Below are positions 17,147-27,672 of a DNA stretch of 54,955 nucleotides, one piece after another. Under the pieces are notes generated by a model. The model saw nothing but the letters and a program-made list of their open reading frames with translations. It did no database searches and was not told the origin of the DNA. Each line of letters opens with the position of its first letter. Within the stretch, counting starts at the first letter, position 1. The stretch comes from Acidobacterium sp. Its GTDB lineage: Bacteria; Acidobacteriota; Vicinamibacteria; Vicinamibacterales; UBA2999. The stretch covers positions 1 to 54,955 of the forward strand of contig NSIL01000016.1 in NCBI GenBank assembly GCA_002737365.1, written 5' to 3'. A program made the position numbers and the translations under genes.

Positions 17147-19392
17147 CAGGCTGGTAACTCGATGATAAACCGGGTGCCGGTCGGCTGGTTATCGAACACG
17201 TCGATGCTGCCACCGTGCTCGGCGACGATGCGACGAACGATGGCGAGGCCCAGGCCGCTGCCGCGGCCCTTGGTCGAGTAGTACGGCAGGAACAGCTTGT
17301 CGTGCTCGGCCGCCGGAATGCCCGGACCCGTGTCAGCCACGACCACGCGAATCAGGCTGTTGGGCACGTCGCGGGCCGTCTCCACGACAATCGCGCCGTT
17401 GCGCCCCATCGCTTCAATCGCGTTGTCCAGCAAGTTGATGATCACGCGCTTCATCTGCTCGGGATCGACACGGACCTGCGCCACGGACGGATCGTAATGC
17501 CGCTCGAAGGTGACCGCCGCGAACAACCCGTCATAGAGCGCCAGGGTGGTGTTGAGCAGGTCGTGCAGCTCGGTCGGCACCGCGCGGGGCGCGGGCATGC
17601 GGGCAAACTGCGAGAACTCATCCACCAGGCCCTTGAGCGACTCGACCTCGCCGATGATGGTCGAGGTGCATTCCTGCACCAAGTCCTGGAGCGGCGGTGC
17701 GATATCCGTCAGTTTCCGCCGCAGGCGCTCGGCCGAGAGCTGGATGGGCGTGAGCGGGTTCTTGATCTCATGGGCGAGGCGCCGCGCCACTTCGCGCCAT
17801 GCCGCCACCTTTTGGGCGCGGATCAGCGGCGTGACATCGTCCACGACCAGCACCGTGCCATCGAAACCGCCGTCGGTTCCCGGTACGCGGGTCGCCGCCG
17901 CGACGACATGCCGCTCACGGCCATCGCGGACCAGCGCCACTTCCTGGGCGAACGAATCCATCCGCGCGCGGGCGGCCTGGTCCAGCACGTCATTGATCAC
18001 GGCGAGATCGGGCCGCGCAAATACATCGACGGCGGGACTGCCGACCACGCTGGCGTCGACTTCGAGCAAGCGCAGCGCGGAAGGATTGATTGTGCCGATG
18101 CATCCGGATCGATCGATCGAGACGACGCCGGTGGCAATGCGCTCAAGAATCGCCTCAATGTAGCGGCGGCGGCCCTCGCCCTCGTCGTGCTTGCGCTCGA
18201 GGTCGAAGCCCGCTCGCTCGAGCCGGCGCCGGCTTGCGGCGACTTCCCCAGCCATGGCGTTGAAGGCTTCGACCATGGCGCCAAACTCGTCGGAGCCCTC
18301 GTATTCGATGCGGCGATCGTAGTGACCGGCGCCAATTGCCTTCGCCGCTTCCGACAGCATCTGGACCGGTCGAGTGATGCGCTTGGCCAGGTACAACCCC
18401 ATCCAGGTGGAGCCGACCAGGATCAGCAACGTGACCATGACGAAGAACGAGACGTAGACGCCGGCCAACGGTTGCTTCAGGACCTGCAGCTGGGTGTAGT
18501 CTTCGTAGGCCTTCGTCATGCGGCGCGAACGTTCCGCACGCTCGCCGGAGAGATACTCACTGACGACCACCACGCCGGTGACCTGTCCCCCGGCGTTCTT
18601 GACTGCTTCGCCGACGTGCAGGAGGTCACCTCCAGCCGCCAATTGCTCCAGGACGCTCGTCGTCTCCCTCCCGGTCGCGGCGCCGCCGGCCAGGCGCTCG
18701 GCTGAGCCACGCGCCCAACCCTGGGGCATCGACGGTGACGCGACATCGACCAGCGAGACGACCGCGAGGGGCTGGCCGGGCAGGCGGTCGACACGATAGA
18801 CCTGCACCACCGCCACACGCGGCCCGGTCACCTCGGGGGTCACCATGCTCTGCACGCGTGTCATGTCGGCGGTGCTGAGATCCACGCGCCCCAGTTCCCT
18901 GGCGAGGCGCGACGCCTGTTCGGTGACCAGCCGTTCGCGTTCCTGGTAGTAGTCGGCGGCAATACTGTTGGCGCCCGCCAGAATTTCTTCCATCGGCGTA
19001 TTAAACCAGCGATCCACCGCGGTGAGTACGACGCGACTGCCGACAATCAGCACCAGCACCGCCGGGATCACGGTGAGGCCCAGGAACGCGAGCACCAGCT
19101 TGGCGCGGAAGCGGCCGAGCGGCAGGCCGCTCCGGCCGTCGAACACCGACTTAATGACGTTGCGCGCCAGCACGAAGCCGAGCGCCACCAGCATGGTGAT
19201 GTTGGTGGCGTAGAGCGCGTAGAGGACCACTTCAGTGAGAAAGTCCGGAGAGAGCCTCGCGGTGCGATCGGCCAGCCAGACAATGCCGCCGAGAGCGGCG
19301 AGCAGGATCACGATGCCGGCGAGAATCCGCGGTGGGTTGTCGCGGAAGGGACGGCGCGAACGCCCCGGCGCGCGCGGCTTGGCGGGCGGCAC
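17146..19392 (-). CDS. NtrY-like sensor histidine kinase
   Basis: This is a 748-residue membrane kinase. Three hydrophobic segments occur in the first 170 residues, then an extracytoplasmic region of about 200 residues and another membrane segment (LAGVYVSFFVMVTLLILVG). HAMP (LAKRITRPVQMLSEA), a PAS-like region (GVVSIDRSGCIGTINPSALRLL), the phospho-His motif RRLAHEIKNPLTPIQ and the ATPase boxes NLLDNAIEAM, DTGPGIP and GRGSGLGLAIV follow. I placed the start at GTG 19392, five bases after nrdR, because AAGGGAA precedes it; the longer frame is nrdR out of frame. Confidence 0.92.
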   Translation of the reverse strand: MPPAKPRAPGRSRRPFRDNPPRILAGIVILLAALGGIVWLADRTARLSPDFLTEVVLYALYATNITMLVALGFVLARNVIKSVFDGRSGLPLGRFRAKLVLAFLGLTVIPAVLVLIVGSRVVLTAVDRWFNTPMEEILAGANSIAADYYQERERLVTEQASRLARELGRVDLSTADMTRVQSMVTPEVTGPRVAVVQVYRVDRLPGQPLAVVSLVDVASPSMPQGWARGSAERLAGGAATGRETTSVLEQLAAGGDLLHVGEAVKNAGGQVTGVVVVSEYLSGERAERSRRMTKAYEDYTQLQVLKQPLAGVYVSFFVMVTLLILVGSTWMGLYLAKRITRPVQMLSEAAKAIGAGHYDRRIEYEGSDEFGAMVEAFNAMAGEVAASRRRLERAGFDLERKHDEGEGRRRYIEAILERIATGVVSIDRSGCIGTINPSALRLLEVDASVVGSPAVDVFARPDLAVINDVLDQAARARMDSFAQEVALVRDGRERHVVAAATRVPGTDGGFDGTVLVVDDVTPLIRAQKVAAWREVARRLAHEIKNPLTPIQLSAERLRRKLTDIAPPLQDLVQECTSTIIGEVESLKGLVDEFSQFARMPAPRAVPTELHDLLNTTLALYDGLFAAVTFERHYDPSVAQVRVDPEQMKRVIINLLDNAIEAMGRNGAIVVETARDVPNSLIRVVVADTGPGIPAAEHDKLFLPYYSTKGRGSGLGLAIVRRIVAEHGGSIDVFDNQPTGTRFIIELPA

Positions 19393-19397
19393 TTCCC

Positions 19398-19862
19398 TTA
19401 TTCCTTGCTGCCTCGTAAGGCGCGCGCTTCCTGAACAAAGTCGTCGACGTCGCGAAAGTCGCGATAGACCGACGCGAACCGCACGTAGGCGACCTGATCG
19501 AGCCGCTTGAGTTCCTGCATGACCAGCGCGCCGAGATCCTTCCCGGGGATCTCGCGCTCGGGCTTTTCGATCAGGAGTTGCTCGGCCAGGTCGGCAATCT
19601 CCTCGATATCCGCGACCTTGACGGGCCGCTTCTCGCACGCCTTGAGCAAGCCGCCAATCAGCTTCTGGCGCTCGAACCGCTCGCGCGTGCCGTCCTTCTT
19701 CACCACCATGTACGGAATCTCGTCGATTCGTTCATAGCTCGTGAAGCGCTTCCGGCAGGTGTCGTTCAGGCACTGGCGCCGGCGGCGAATCACGTCGCCT
19801 TCGCGGCTCTCGCGCGAATCGACCACCTTGTCGCCCAGTTCACCGCAGAACGGACATTTCAC
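19398..19862 (-). CDS. nrdR: Transcriptional repressor NrdR
   Basis: This 154-residue protein represses ribonucleotide reductase genes by sensing dATP/ATP. It has an N-terminal zinc ribbon and an ATP-cone (YMVVKKDGTRERFERQKLIGGLLKACEKRPV). The start is GTG (VKCPFCG) and overlaps the upstream stop as GTGA. The first zinc knuckle is C3-x2-C6 as usual. The second is C31-x4-C36 (QCLNDTC), where relatives have two residues between the cysteines. I checked this on the DNA and it is in frame. Confidence 0.95.
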   Translation of the reverse strand: MKCPFCGELGDKVVDSRESREGDVIRRRRQCLNDTCRKRFTSYERIDEIPYMVVKKDGTRERFERQKLIGGLLKACEKRPVKVADIEEIADLAEQLLIEKPEREIPGKDLGALVMQELKRLDQVAYVRFASVYRDFRDVDDFVQEARALRGSKE

Positions 19863-20878
19863 CCGAGGTCTCCTCTCGCCAAGCCGCCGATCTTCAGTCC
19901 ATCCTGGATGATGAAGATCAGCCCCACCACCACCACCGGCACCACCGAGATGGCATGAAGCACAATCGCTGCGCCCACCGCGGTGTCGTTGTCGGCACCG
20001 AAGAACGAGGTCGCGCCCAGCCGAAAGGCTTCGTGAAACCCGCCCACGCCGCCCGGGGTCGGCACGGCCACCCCCACCACCAGCGGCGCCAGCATCAGCC
20101 AGCCGCCGGTGAACGGAATGGCGATGCCAAACGCCAGCGCCACCGTCCAGATGCCGGCCGCGATCATCAGCCACAGCACGAGCGACCAGCCGAGCGCTGC
20201 CAGCACCCTCAGGGGGCTGCGGACCACGGCGAACCCTTCCGCAAAAGTCCGGGCGAACCCGGCAATCAATCCGGCGATGCGCGCTGGCAGCACATGCTCG
20301 GCCTTGAGGACCCACCGGTGCAGGCGCTCGGGATGGCCGGCCATCAAGAACATCACCACGAGGATGCCAACCGCGACCGGTGCCATGACGAGGCCGCCGA
20401 ATCGAATGGCGGTGAACACGGCCGAGTCGCGCGCCTCGAGGCCCGGGTCAAACCACAACAGAAACACCGCCAGCAGCAGCAACACCGCGAGCAGGTCGAG
20501 AATGCGTTCGACGATAATCGTCGCGAAGGCGGCGGTGGCGCTCAAGCCCTCGCGCCGCGCCAGCAAATACGGGCGGATCACCTCGCCGGCCCGTGCCGGC
20601 AACACCGCCGAGGCCGCAAACCCGATGACCGTCGTCCGCAGCACCACCTTGAATCGCGTCGGCCCGAGCGGCGACAGCAGGTACTGCCAACGTTCGGCTC
20701 GAATCAGGAACGTGACGCAGGTCAACGTCAGCGATGCCAACAGGTAATCGATGCGCGCCGCCTTGACCGAGGTCACCACTTTGTCCAAGTCCGCATTTCG
20801 CAGAAACAGGAACAGGAGTCCGACCGCCAGGCCCAGAATGACAAGAGTTCGAAGAACGATGCGCAAACCACCGTCCAT
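19859..20878 (-). CDS. Lysylphosphatidylglycerol synthase TM-type membrane protein
   Basis: This 339-residue protein is almost all hydrophobic, with about eight segments, and matches the flippase-like TM family (UPF0104/LPG_synthase_TM). Typical signs are FLIRAERWQYLLSPLG, VLPARAGEVIRPYLL, and VAVPTPGGVGGFHEAF. The catalytic lysyl-transfer domain of MprF is absent, so it is more likely a lipid transporter or accessory protein than a synthase. It is the first gene of the block leading to nrdR and the two-component pair. Confidence 0.85.
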   Translation of the reverse strand: MDGGLRIVLRTLVILGLAVGLLFLFLRNADLDKVVTSVKAARIDYLLASLTLTCVTFLIRAERWQYLLSPLGPTRFKVVLRTTVIGFAASAVLPARAGEVIRPYLLARREGLSATAAFATIIVERILDLLAVLLLLAVFLLWFDPGLEARDSAVFTAIRFGGLVMAPVAVGILVVMFLMAGHPERLHRWVLKAEHVLPARIAGLIAGFARTFAEGFAVVRSPLRVLAALGWSLVLWLMIAAGIWTVALAFGIAIPFTGGWLMLAPLVVGVAVPTPGGVGGFHEAFRLGATSFFGADNDTAVGAAIVLHAISVVPVVVVGLIFIIQDGLKIGGLARGDLG

Positions 20879-20925
20879 ACTACATGAGGTATCGACCGCC
20901 CGACTGACCCCAGCACGTTGGCGTC

Positions 20926-20954
20926 TTGCGCACGGCGCGTCTGGCCGTTACCAT
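20926..20954 (+). promoter_or_regulatory. Candidate sigma70 promoter for purC
   Basis: TTGCGC (20926-20931) and TACCAT (20949-20954) are separated by 17 bases and lie 27 bases before the purC GTG. Both boxes are imperfect, so this is a moderate call. Confidence 0.4.
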
Positions 20955-20980
20955 GTTGGCTGCCTTTCACAAGAGCGCCC

Positions 20981-21886
20981 GTGCCGTCACAACCTCTCTT
21001 AGATACGCAGCTGGACGGTTTGTCCCTGGTCCGCCGTGGCAAGGTCCGCGACGTGTACGCCATAGACGAGGCCTTGATTCTGGTCGCAACCGACCGGATC
21101 TCGGCCTTCGACTACGTGCTGGGCTCGGGCATTCCCGACAAAGGCCGCGTGCTCAACCAGCTCTCGGCCTTCTGGTTCGCTCGCACGGGTTACCTCGTTC
21201 CGAACCACATGCTGTCGATCGACGTCTCGACCTACCCCGCGGCGGCGCAGGCCTACCGCGTCCAACTCGAGGGGCGCTCGATGCTGTCGCGACGCACCAA
21301 TCCCCTGCCAGTGGAATGCGTGGCGCGTGGCTATCTTTCGGGGTCGGGCTGGAAGGACTACCAGGCAACCGGCGAAGTGTGTGGCATCAAGCTGCCAGCC
21401 GGCATGCGCGAGTCTGACCGCCTGCCTGAGATTCTCTTCACGCCCGCCACCAAGGCTGACTCGGGCCACGACGAGAACATCAGCGAAGAGGCCGCCGCGA
21501 AGGTGGTCGGCGCCGAATTGCTGGCGCGATTGAAAAAGCTGACCCTCGAGCTATACGCCCATGGTGTGGCTCACGCTGAATCCAAGGGCATCATCCTGGC
21601 CGACACCAAGTTCGAGTTCGGCCTCACCGACGACGGAGAGCTACTGCTGATCGACGAGATGATGACGCCGGATTCATCTCGTTACTGGCCGAAAGATCTG
21701 TACGCGCCGGGCGGGCCGCAGGCCAGCTTCGACAAGCAGTACGTCCGCGACTACCTGGAGTCAATTAAGTGGAACAAGCAGCCGCCGGTGCCGTCGCTGC
21801 CGGTGGAAGTCGTCGAGGGCACGCGGAACAAGTACCTGGACGCGTATCGCCGGCTCACCGGGAAGGACCTGGCCACCGGTGAATAA
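20981..21886 (+). CDS. purC: Phosphoribosylaminoimidazole-succinocarboxamide synthase
   Basis: This 301-residue ATP-dependent ligase joins aspartate to CAIR in purine synthesis. Signature segments are RRGKVRDVY, ATDRISAFDYVL, LPVECVARGYLSGSGWKDYQ, ADTKFEFGL, LIDEMMTPDSSRYWP and DKQYVRDYLE. The length is that of the longer, eukaryote-like PurC class. The start is GTG (VPSQPLLDT); the frame is open upstream but those residues are not family-like. The stop overlaps the next gene by 8 bases. Confidence 0.95.
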   Translation: MPSQPLLDTQLDGLSLVRRGKVRDVYAIDEALILVATDRISAFDYVLGSGIPDKGRVLNQLSAFWFARTGYLVPNHMLSIDVSTYPAAAQAYRVQLEGRSMLSRRTNPLPVECVARGYLSGSGWKDYQATGEVCGIKLPAGMRESDRLPEILFTPATKADSGHDENISEEAAAKVVGAELLARLKKLTLELYAHGVAHAESKGIILADTKFEFGLTDDGELLLIDEMMTPDSSRYWPKDLYAPGGPQASFDKQYVRDYLESIKWNKQPPVPSLPVEVVEGTRNKYLDAYRRLTGKDLATGE

Positions 21887-22091
21887 GCTGCTCGATCAGT
21901 TGGTCGTCGAGATGGTCACCCGGGGCGTTCACTACACCGACGCGCAGCGCGAGTTCGACAAGCGCTTCATCAGCTGTGTCATCGAGAAACACGACGGCAA
22001 CCTGTGCAAGGCCGCCGACACCCTGGGCGTGCACCGCAACACCCTGACACGCAAGACCAAGCAGTTGCAGATTCGGGTCAGGGCGCTGTAG
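21879..22091 (+). CDS. Small Fis-type helix-turn-helix protein
   Basis: The protein has 70 residues. The C-terminal half is the Fis-type HTH seen in NtrC-family tails and in Fis (CKAADTLGVHRNTLTRKTKQL). The N-terminal helices (LLDQLVVEMVTRGVHYTDAQ) would form a dimer as in Fis. The start is a GTG overlapping the purC stop, which suggests coupling. It may be a nucleoid or local DNA-binding protein; its targets are unknown. Confidence 0.8.
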   Translation: MNKLLDQLVVEMVTRGVHYTDAQREFDKRFISCVIEKHDGNLCKAADTLGVHRNTLTRKTKQLQIRVRAL

Positions 22092-22206
22092 GCGCGACAC
22101 TGCGCGTCGGATAGGACGCCGGCTTTCGGCCGACGTGGGCCTCGCTTGCTTTGCTCGCAGCGGTGGGCGCCCGCGAAGGCAACTTGTCCGCCGTAACGGT
22201 CACGCA

Positions 22207-22409
22207 CGGTACGAACTTTCTTCACAACTGCGCCGCGCGGCGTCCTAGTTCCTGCGAACATCGTCGAGGGAACCCAACGCCAGTTTCCGAAGGAGTCATT
22301 TCGCTTCTGCAGCATCGGATCGGCCTCGCTGGCAGAGGTCGGGGATGGCCTACACGCTGCCCGCCGACTCGGGTATCTGACGGCCTGCCGCCCGGCACGG
22401 TCCGCCTAA
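22207..22409 (+). pseudogene. Decayed four-helix-bundle protein (23S IVS type)
   Basis: Two fragments in different frames match the family. The first (22207-22245) reads RYELSSQLRRAAS and meets TAG. The second (22248-22409) reads VPANIVEGTQRQFPKE, then SASLAEV, then LHAARRLGYLT. In intact members these are continuous (SQLRRAA..S.PANIAEG..., ...LGYL). The N-terminal helix and the last helix are missing. The stop lies inside a REP-like palindrome at 22400-22417. It is too degraded to be translated into a working protein. Confidence 0.75.
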
Positions 22410-22422
22410 AAGGGGACGCCAC
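22400..22422. repeat. Degenerate REP-like palindrome with GACGCCAC flank
   Basis: GTCCGCCT-AA-AAGGGGAC is an imperfect palindrome (two mismatches), followed by GCCAC so that GACGCCAC is formed as in the elements at 27433-27440 and 48587-48594. It ends the four-helix-bundle remnant. Confidence 0.6.
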
Positions 22423-22467
22423 ATCTGGGTCGAGGCCCCTGCCAGCCCGACCTTAAGCGAGAGCGGG

Positions 22468-22497
22468 TTGACGCCTTCCGGCCCCCTCCGCTATCAT
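22468..22497 (+). promoter_or_regulatory. Sigma70 promoter of groES-groEL
   Basis: TTGACG (22468-22473) and TATCAT (22492-22497) are separated by 18 bases. The transcript would start within the dyad that follows, leaving a leader of about 130 bases. Confidence 0.75.
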
Positions 22498-22523
22498 TAG
22501 CAGTCGTGCAACTCGACTGCTAG
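22497..22523 (+). promoter_or_regulatory. CIRCE-like HrcA operator (variant)
   Basis: TTAGCAGTC-N9-GACTGCTAG has the length, spacing and position of CIRCE (consensus TTAGCACTC-N9-GAGTGCTAA). The C-to-G and matching G-to-C changes preserve the dyad, which argues for a real, altered operator. It begins on the last base of the -10 box, where a repressor would block initiation. No hrcA gene is in the window. Confidence 0.8.
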
Positions 22524-22572
22524 CTGACAGAGCGGTCGACTGCCAACATTCGCGAGTGAAGCAACTAAGAAT

Positions 22573-22607
22573 GCGGCACGCAGGTGCCGCCCCGGCCGGA
22601 TGGCCGG
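22573..22607. repeat. Two palindromes in the groES leader
   Basis: GCGGCAC-GCAG-GTGCCGC (22573-22590) is a perfect 7-base stem. CCGGCC-GGAT-GGCCGG (22592-22607) is a second stem of 6. Both lie in the untranslated leader, 30-65 bases before the groES start. They may belong to the REP-like set or be RNA structures. Confidence 0.5.
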
Positions 22608-22637
22608 CCAACAACTAACAGACGGAGAGCAACACCT

Positions 22638-22940
22638 ATGGCTTTAAGACCGCTCCACGACCGCATCCTCGTGCAGCGCACTGAGGAAGAAGAACAGAAA
22701 GTTGGCGGCATCATCATCCCCGACTCGGCGAAAGAGAAGCCGCAGCAGGGCAAAGTGACGGCTGTCGGCGCTGGTAAGGCTGACAAAGACGGCAAGCGCA
22801 TTGCGCTCGACGTCAAGGAAGGCGACACCATCCTGTTCGGTAAGTACTCGGGGCAGGAAGTGCGTGTCGACGGCGAGGATTACCTCATCATGCGCGAGGA
22901 CGAAGTCCTGGCAGTGATCGAGGGCGGGAAAAAGAAGTAA
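22638..22940 (+). CDS. groS: Co-chaperonin GroES
   Basis: This 100-residue protein forms the heptameric lid of GroEL. The N-terminus [14 protein letters not shown] and the mobile loop region [18 protein letters not shown] are standard, as are [12 protein letters not shown] and the C-terminal [10 protein letters not shown] chose ATG at 22638, because GGAG lies about 10 bases upstream and the residues before it are not conserved. groEL follows after 18 bases. Confidence 0.97.
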   Translation: MALRPLHDRILVQRTEEEEQKVGGIIIPDSAKEKPQQGKVTAVGAGKADKDGKRIALDVKEGDTILFGKYSGQEVRVDGEDYLIMREDEVLAVIEGGKKK

Positions 22941-24596
<1,656 letters not shown>

Positions 24597-24609
24597 GCAC
24601 CGCTTGCCG

Positions 24610-24645
24610 GTGCCTAAGGTGCCTCGTGTGCCTAAGGTGCCAAAG
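24610..24645. repeat. Four 9-base tandem repeats after groEL
   Basis: The units GTGCCTAAG, GTGCCTCGT, GTGCCTAAG and GTGCCAAAG lie back to back between the groEL stop and the terminator. Confidence 0.7.
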
Positions 24646-24655
24646 AGGAAACACC

Positions 24656-24693
24656 AAAGGGCCCGGGAGCGAAAGCTCCCGGGCCCTTTTTTT
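24656..24693. terminator. Rho-independent terminator of groESL, likely bidirectional
   Basis: A 15-base perfect stem (AAAGGGCCCGGGAGC pairing with its complement) closes a GAAA tetraloop and runs into seven T. It lies between groEL and the convergent prfC. The A-run on the left side would give a T-run for the opposite strand, so it can serve both genes. Confidence 0.95.
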
Positions 24694-24716
24694 GAATACG
24701 GATCCCGGATCCCGGC

Positions 24717-26315
<1,599 letters not shown>

Positions 26316-26339
26316 GCAAACTCATGGTACCTGACTTCC

Positions 26340-26361
26340 AGGCAACCCTGAAGGGTTGCCT
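26340..26361. repeat. REP-like palindrome between prfC and the TonB gene
   Basis: AGGCAACCCT-GA-AGGGTTGCCT is a perfect 10-base inverted repeat with a 2-base centre. It fills most of the 64-base gap and has no T-run. Confidence 0.8.
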
Positions 26362-26379
26362 CCACAGGGCCCGCGGCGC

Positions 26380-27270
26380 TCAGCGCAGCGTGAACGTCAG
26401 CTCGATCGTGATGATGACCGGTACCGGCTCGCCCTGTCGCAGGCCGGGACGGAAACGCCACATCTTGGCGGCCTTGACCGCTTCCTGGTCGAGGCCGAAA
26501 ATCGGGTCGAGCGAGCGCGTAACCTTGACCTCGCCGACCGAGCCGTCCGGCATCACGATGCACTCCAGCCACACCGAGCCCTGCACTTTCGCCCGCATGG
26601 CGTCGGCGGTGTAGGCCGGCTTCACTTCGCGCAAAACGACGGGCAGCGTGATACCTGCGCCCGGACGATAGGCGCCACCGCCCGTGCCGCCACCAAATCC
26701 AAGCCCGAGACCCGAACCCTGGCCGGACCCGACGCCCTGGCCGGTTCCGATACCGGCACCGCCGCCCGATCCAGAGCCCTGTGAGTCAGAGACCGCGGGC
26801 GCGCTGGGCGCGATGACGCCGGGCAACGTGATATCGGCCGAAGCCGTGGTCATCGCCGGAATGAGCGGTTCGGCCGGTGGCGGCTCTGGCTTGGGCGGCT
26901 CGGGCGTCGGCGTTGGGGTCTTCTCCACCGGGACGGTGATCTTGTCCTTGCCCGGCAGTTCCGCCTTGCGCGGCGGCTCAGGCGCCTTGTTGCCGCCGCC
27001 GCCACCACCACCGCCCGGGCCGGGCACGGCCAGCCAGACAATGTCGTTCACAGGCGCGTTGGGGATGAACTCGGCCAGGCTGGGCTGCGGCCCGAACCGA
27101 AGGGCCAGCAAGATGATGAGCGCGGCGGCAACGTGGGCTGCCACCGACGCACCCACGCCGACGCTGGATCGACGCCCTTCAAACGCAAAACTCAGCTCAA
27201 CCGGGCGGTCCGCGAGTTGCAACGGCGCCGATCGGGACTGATTTGCGGGAGCGGGTGACGACTCGGCCAT
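26380..27270 (-). CDS. TonB-type energy transducer
   Basis: The 296-residue protein has a cytoplasmic N-terminus, one membrane helix at about residues 44-60 (AAHVAAALIILLALRF), a Pro/Gly-rich periplasmic linker (TPTPTPEPPKPEPPPAEP, then long Gly stretches), and a C-terminal TonB fold (residues 215-296: LREVKPAYTADAMRAKVQG, VWLECIVMPDGSVGEVKV, then AVKAAKMWRFRPG). It couples inner-membrane energy to outer-membrane transport in known members. No exbB/exbD or receptor gene is adjacent. Confidence 0.88.
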   Translation of the reverse strand: MAESSPAPANQSRSAPLQLADRPVELSFAFEGRRSSVGVGASVAAHVAAALIILLALRFGPQPSLAEFIPNAPVNDIVWLAVPGPGGGGGGGGNKAPEPPRKAELPGKDKITVPVEKTPTPTPEPPKPEPPPAEPLIPAMTTASADITLPGVIAPSAPAVSDSQGSGSGGGAGIGTGQGVGSGQGSGLGLGFGGGTGGGAYRPGAGITLPVVLREVKPAYTADAMRAKVQGSVWLECIVMPDGSVGEVKVTRSLDPIFGLDQEAVKAAKMWRFRPGLRQGEPVPVIITIELTFTLR

Positions 27271-27387
27271 GGTGGTGCGTTTAATTGACCTACAGCCATT
27301 CTGACCGACGGGTTATGGGCTGACAAGCGCAAAGCCAGTGTCTGCCCCATTTGACGCCGATTGGGGCCAAATGGCTTCGGCTACACT

Positions 27388-27440
27388 GTAGCGTCTGCCT
27401 TCAGGCGGACTGTGCCGGTCCGGCTAAAGCCGGACGCCAC
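27388..27440. repeat. Tandem pair of REP-like palindromes
   Basis: GTCTGCCT-TC-AGGCGGAC (27393-27410, one mismatch) follows GTAGC. GTCCGGCT-AA-AGCCGGAC (27418-27435) is perfect and is followed by GCCAC. The pair shows the full design of the family: GTAG, palindrome, palindrome, GACGCCAC. It lies just upstream of the tatA promoter. Confidence 0.85.
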
Positions 27441-27448
27441 AGTTACCT

Positions 27449-27456
27449 GCTACAAT
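27449..27456 (+). promoter_or_regulatory. Candidate extended -10 for tatA
   Basis: TGCTACAAT-type box (TACAAT at 27451-27456, preceded by TG plus one base) lies 42 bases before the tatA start. The -35 is not recognisable. Confidence 0.4.
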
Positions 27457-27498
27457 CGCGGTTGCGGTCGCAGGTTGTCGTGACCCCAAGGAGCCTTC

Positions 27499-27666
27499 AT
27501 GCTTGGTTTGTTCGGCCCACTCGGAATGCCAGAAATGCTCATCATTCTGGCGATCGTGATCCTCATTTTTGGCGCCAACCGGCTGCCGGAGCTTGGCAAG
27601 GGCATCGGTCAGGGCATCAAGAACTTCAAGAGCGGAATGAAGCAAGAGAGCACGGACGAGAAGTAA
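27499..27666 (+). CDS. tatA: Twin-arginine translocase TatA/E
   Basis: This 55-residue protein has the TatA layout: a short N-terminal membrane helix ([20 protein letters not shown]), the FG hinge ([12 protein letters not shown]), and an amphipathic helix [14 protein letters not shown] with a charged tail. Known TatA proteins form the Tat pore for folded proteins. ATG at 27499 has AAGGAG six bases upstream. tatC is not in the window. The convergent selB stop lies 6 bases downstream. Confidence 0.9.
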   Translation: MLGLFGPLGMPEMLIILAIVILIFGANRLPELGKGIGQGIKNFKSGMKQESTDEK

Positions 27667-27672
27667 TTCTCG

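Noticed and set aside
22151-22456. 101-residue frame in the gap before groES
   Set aside because: The sequence in this stretch matches the four-helix-bundle family in other frames; this frame has no family signal.
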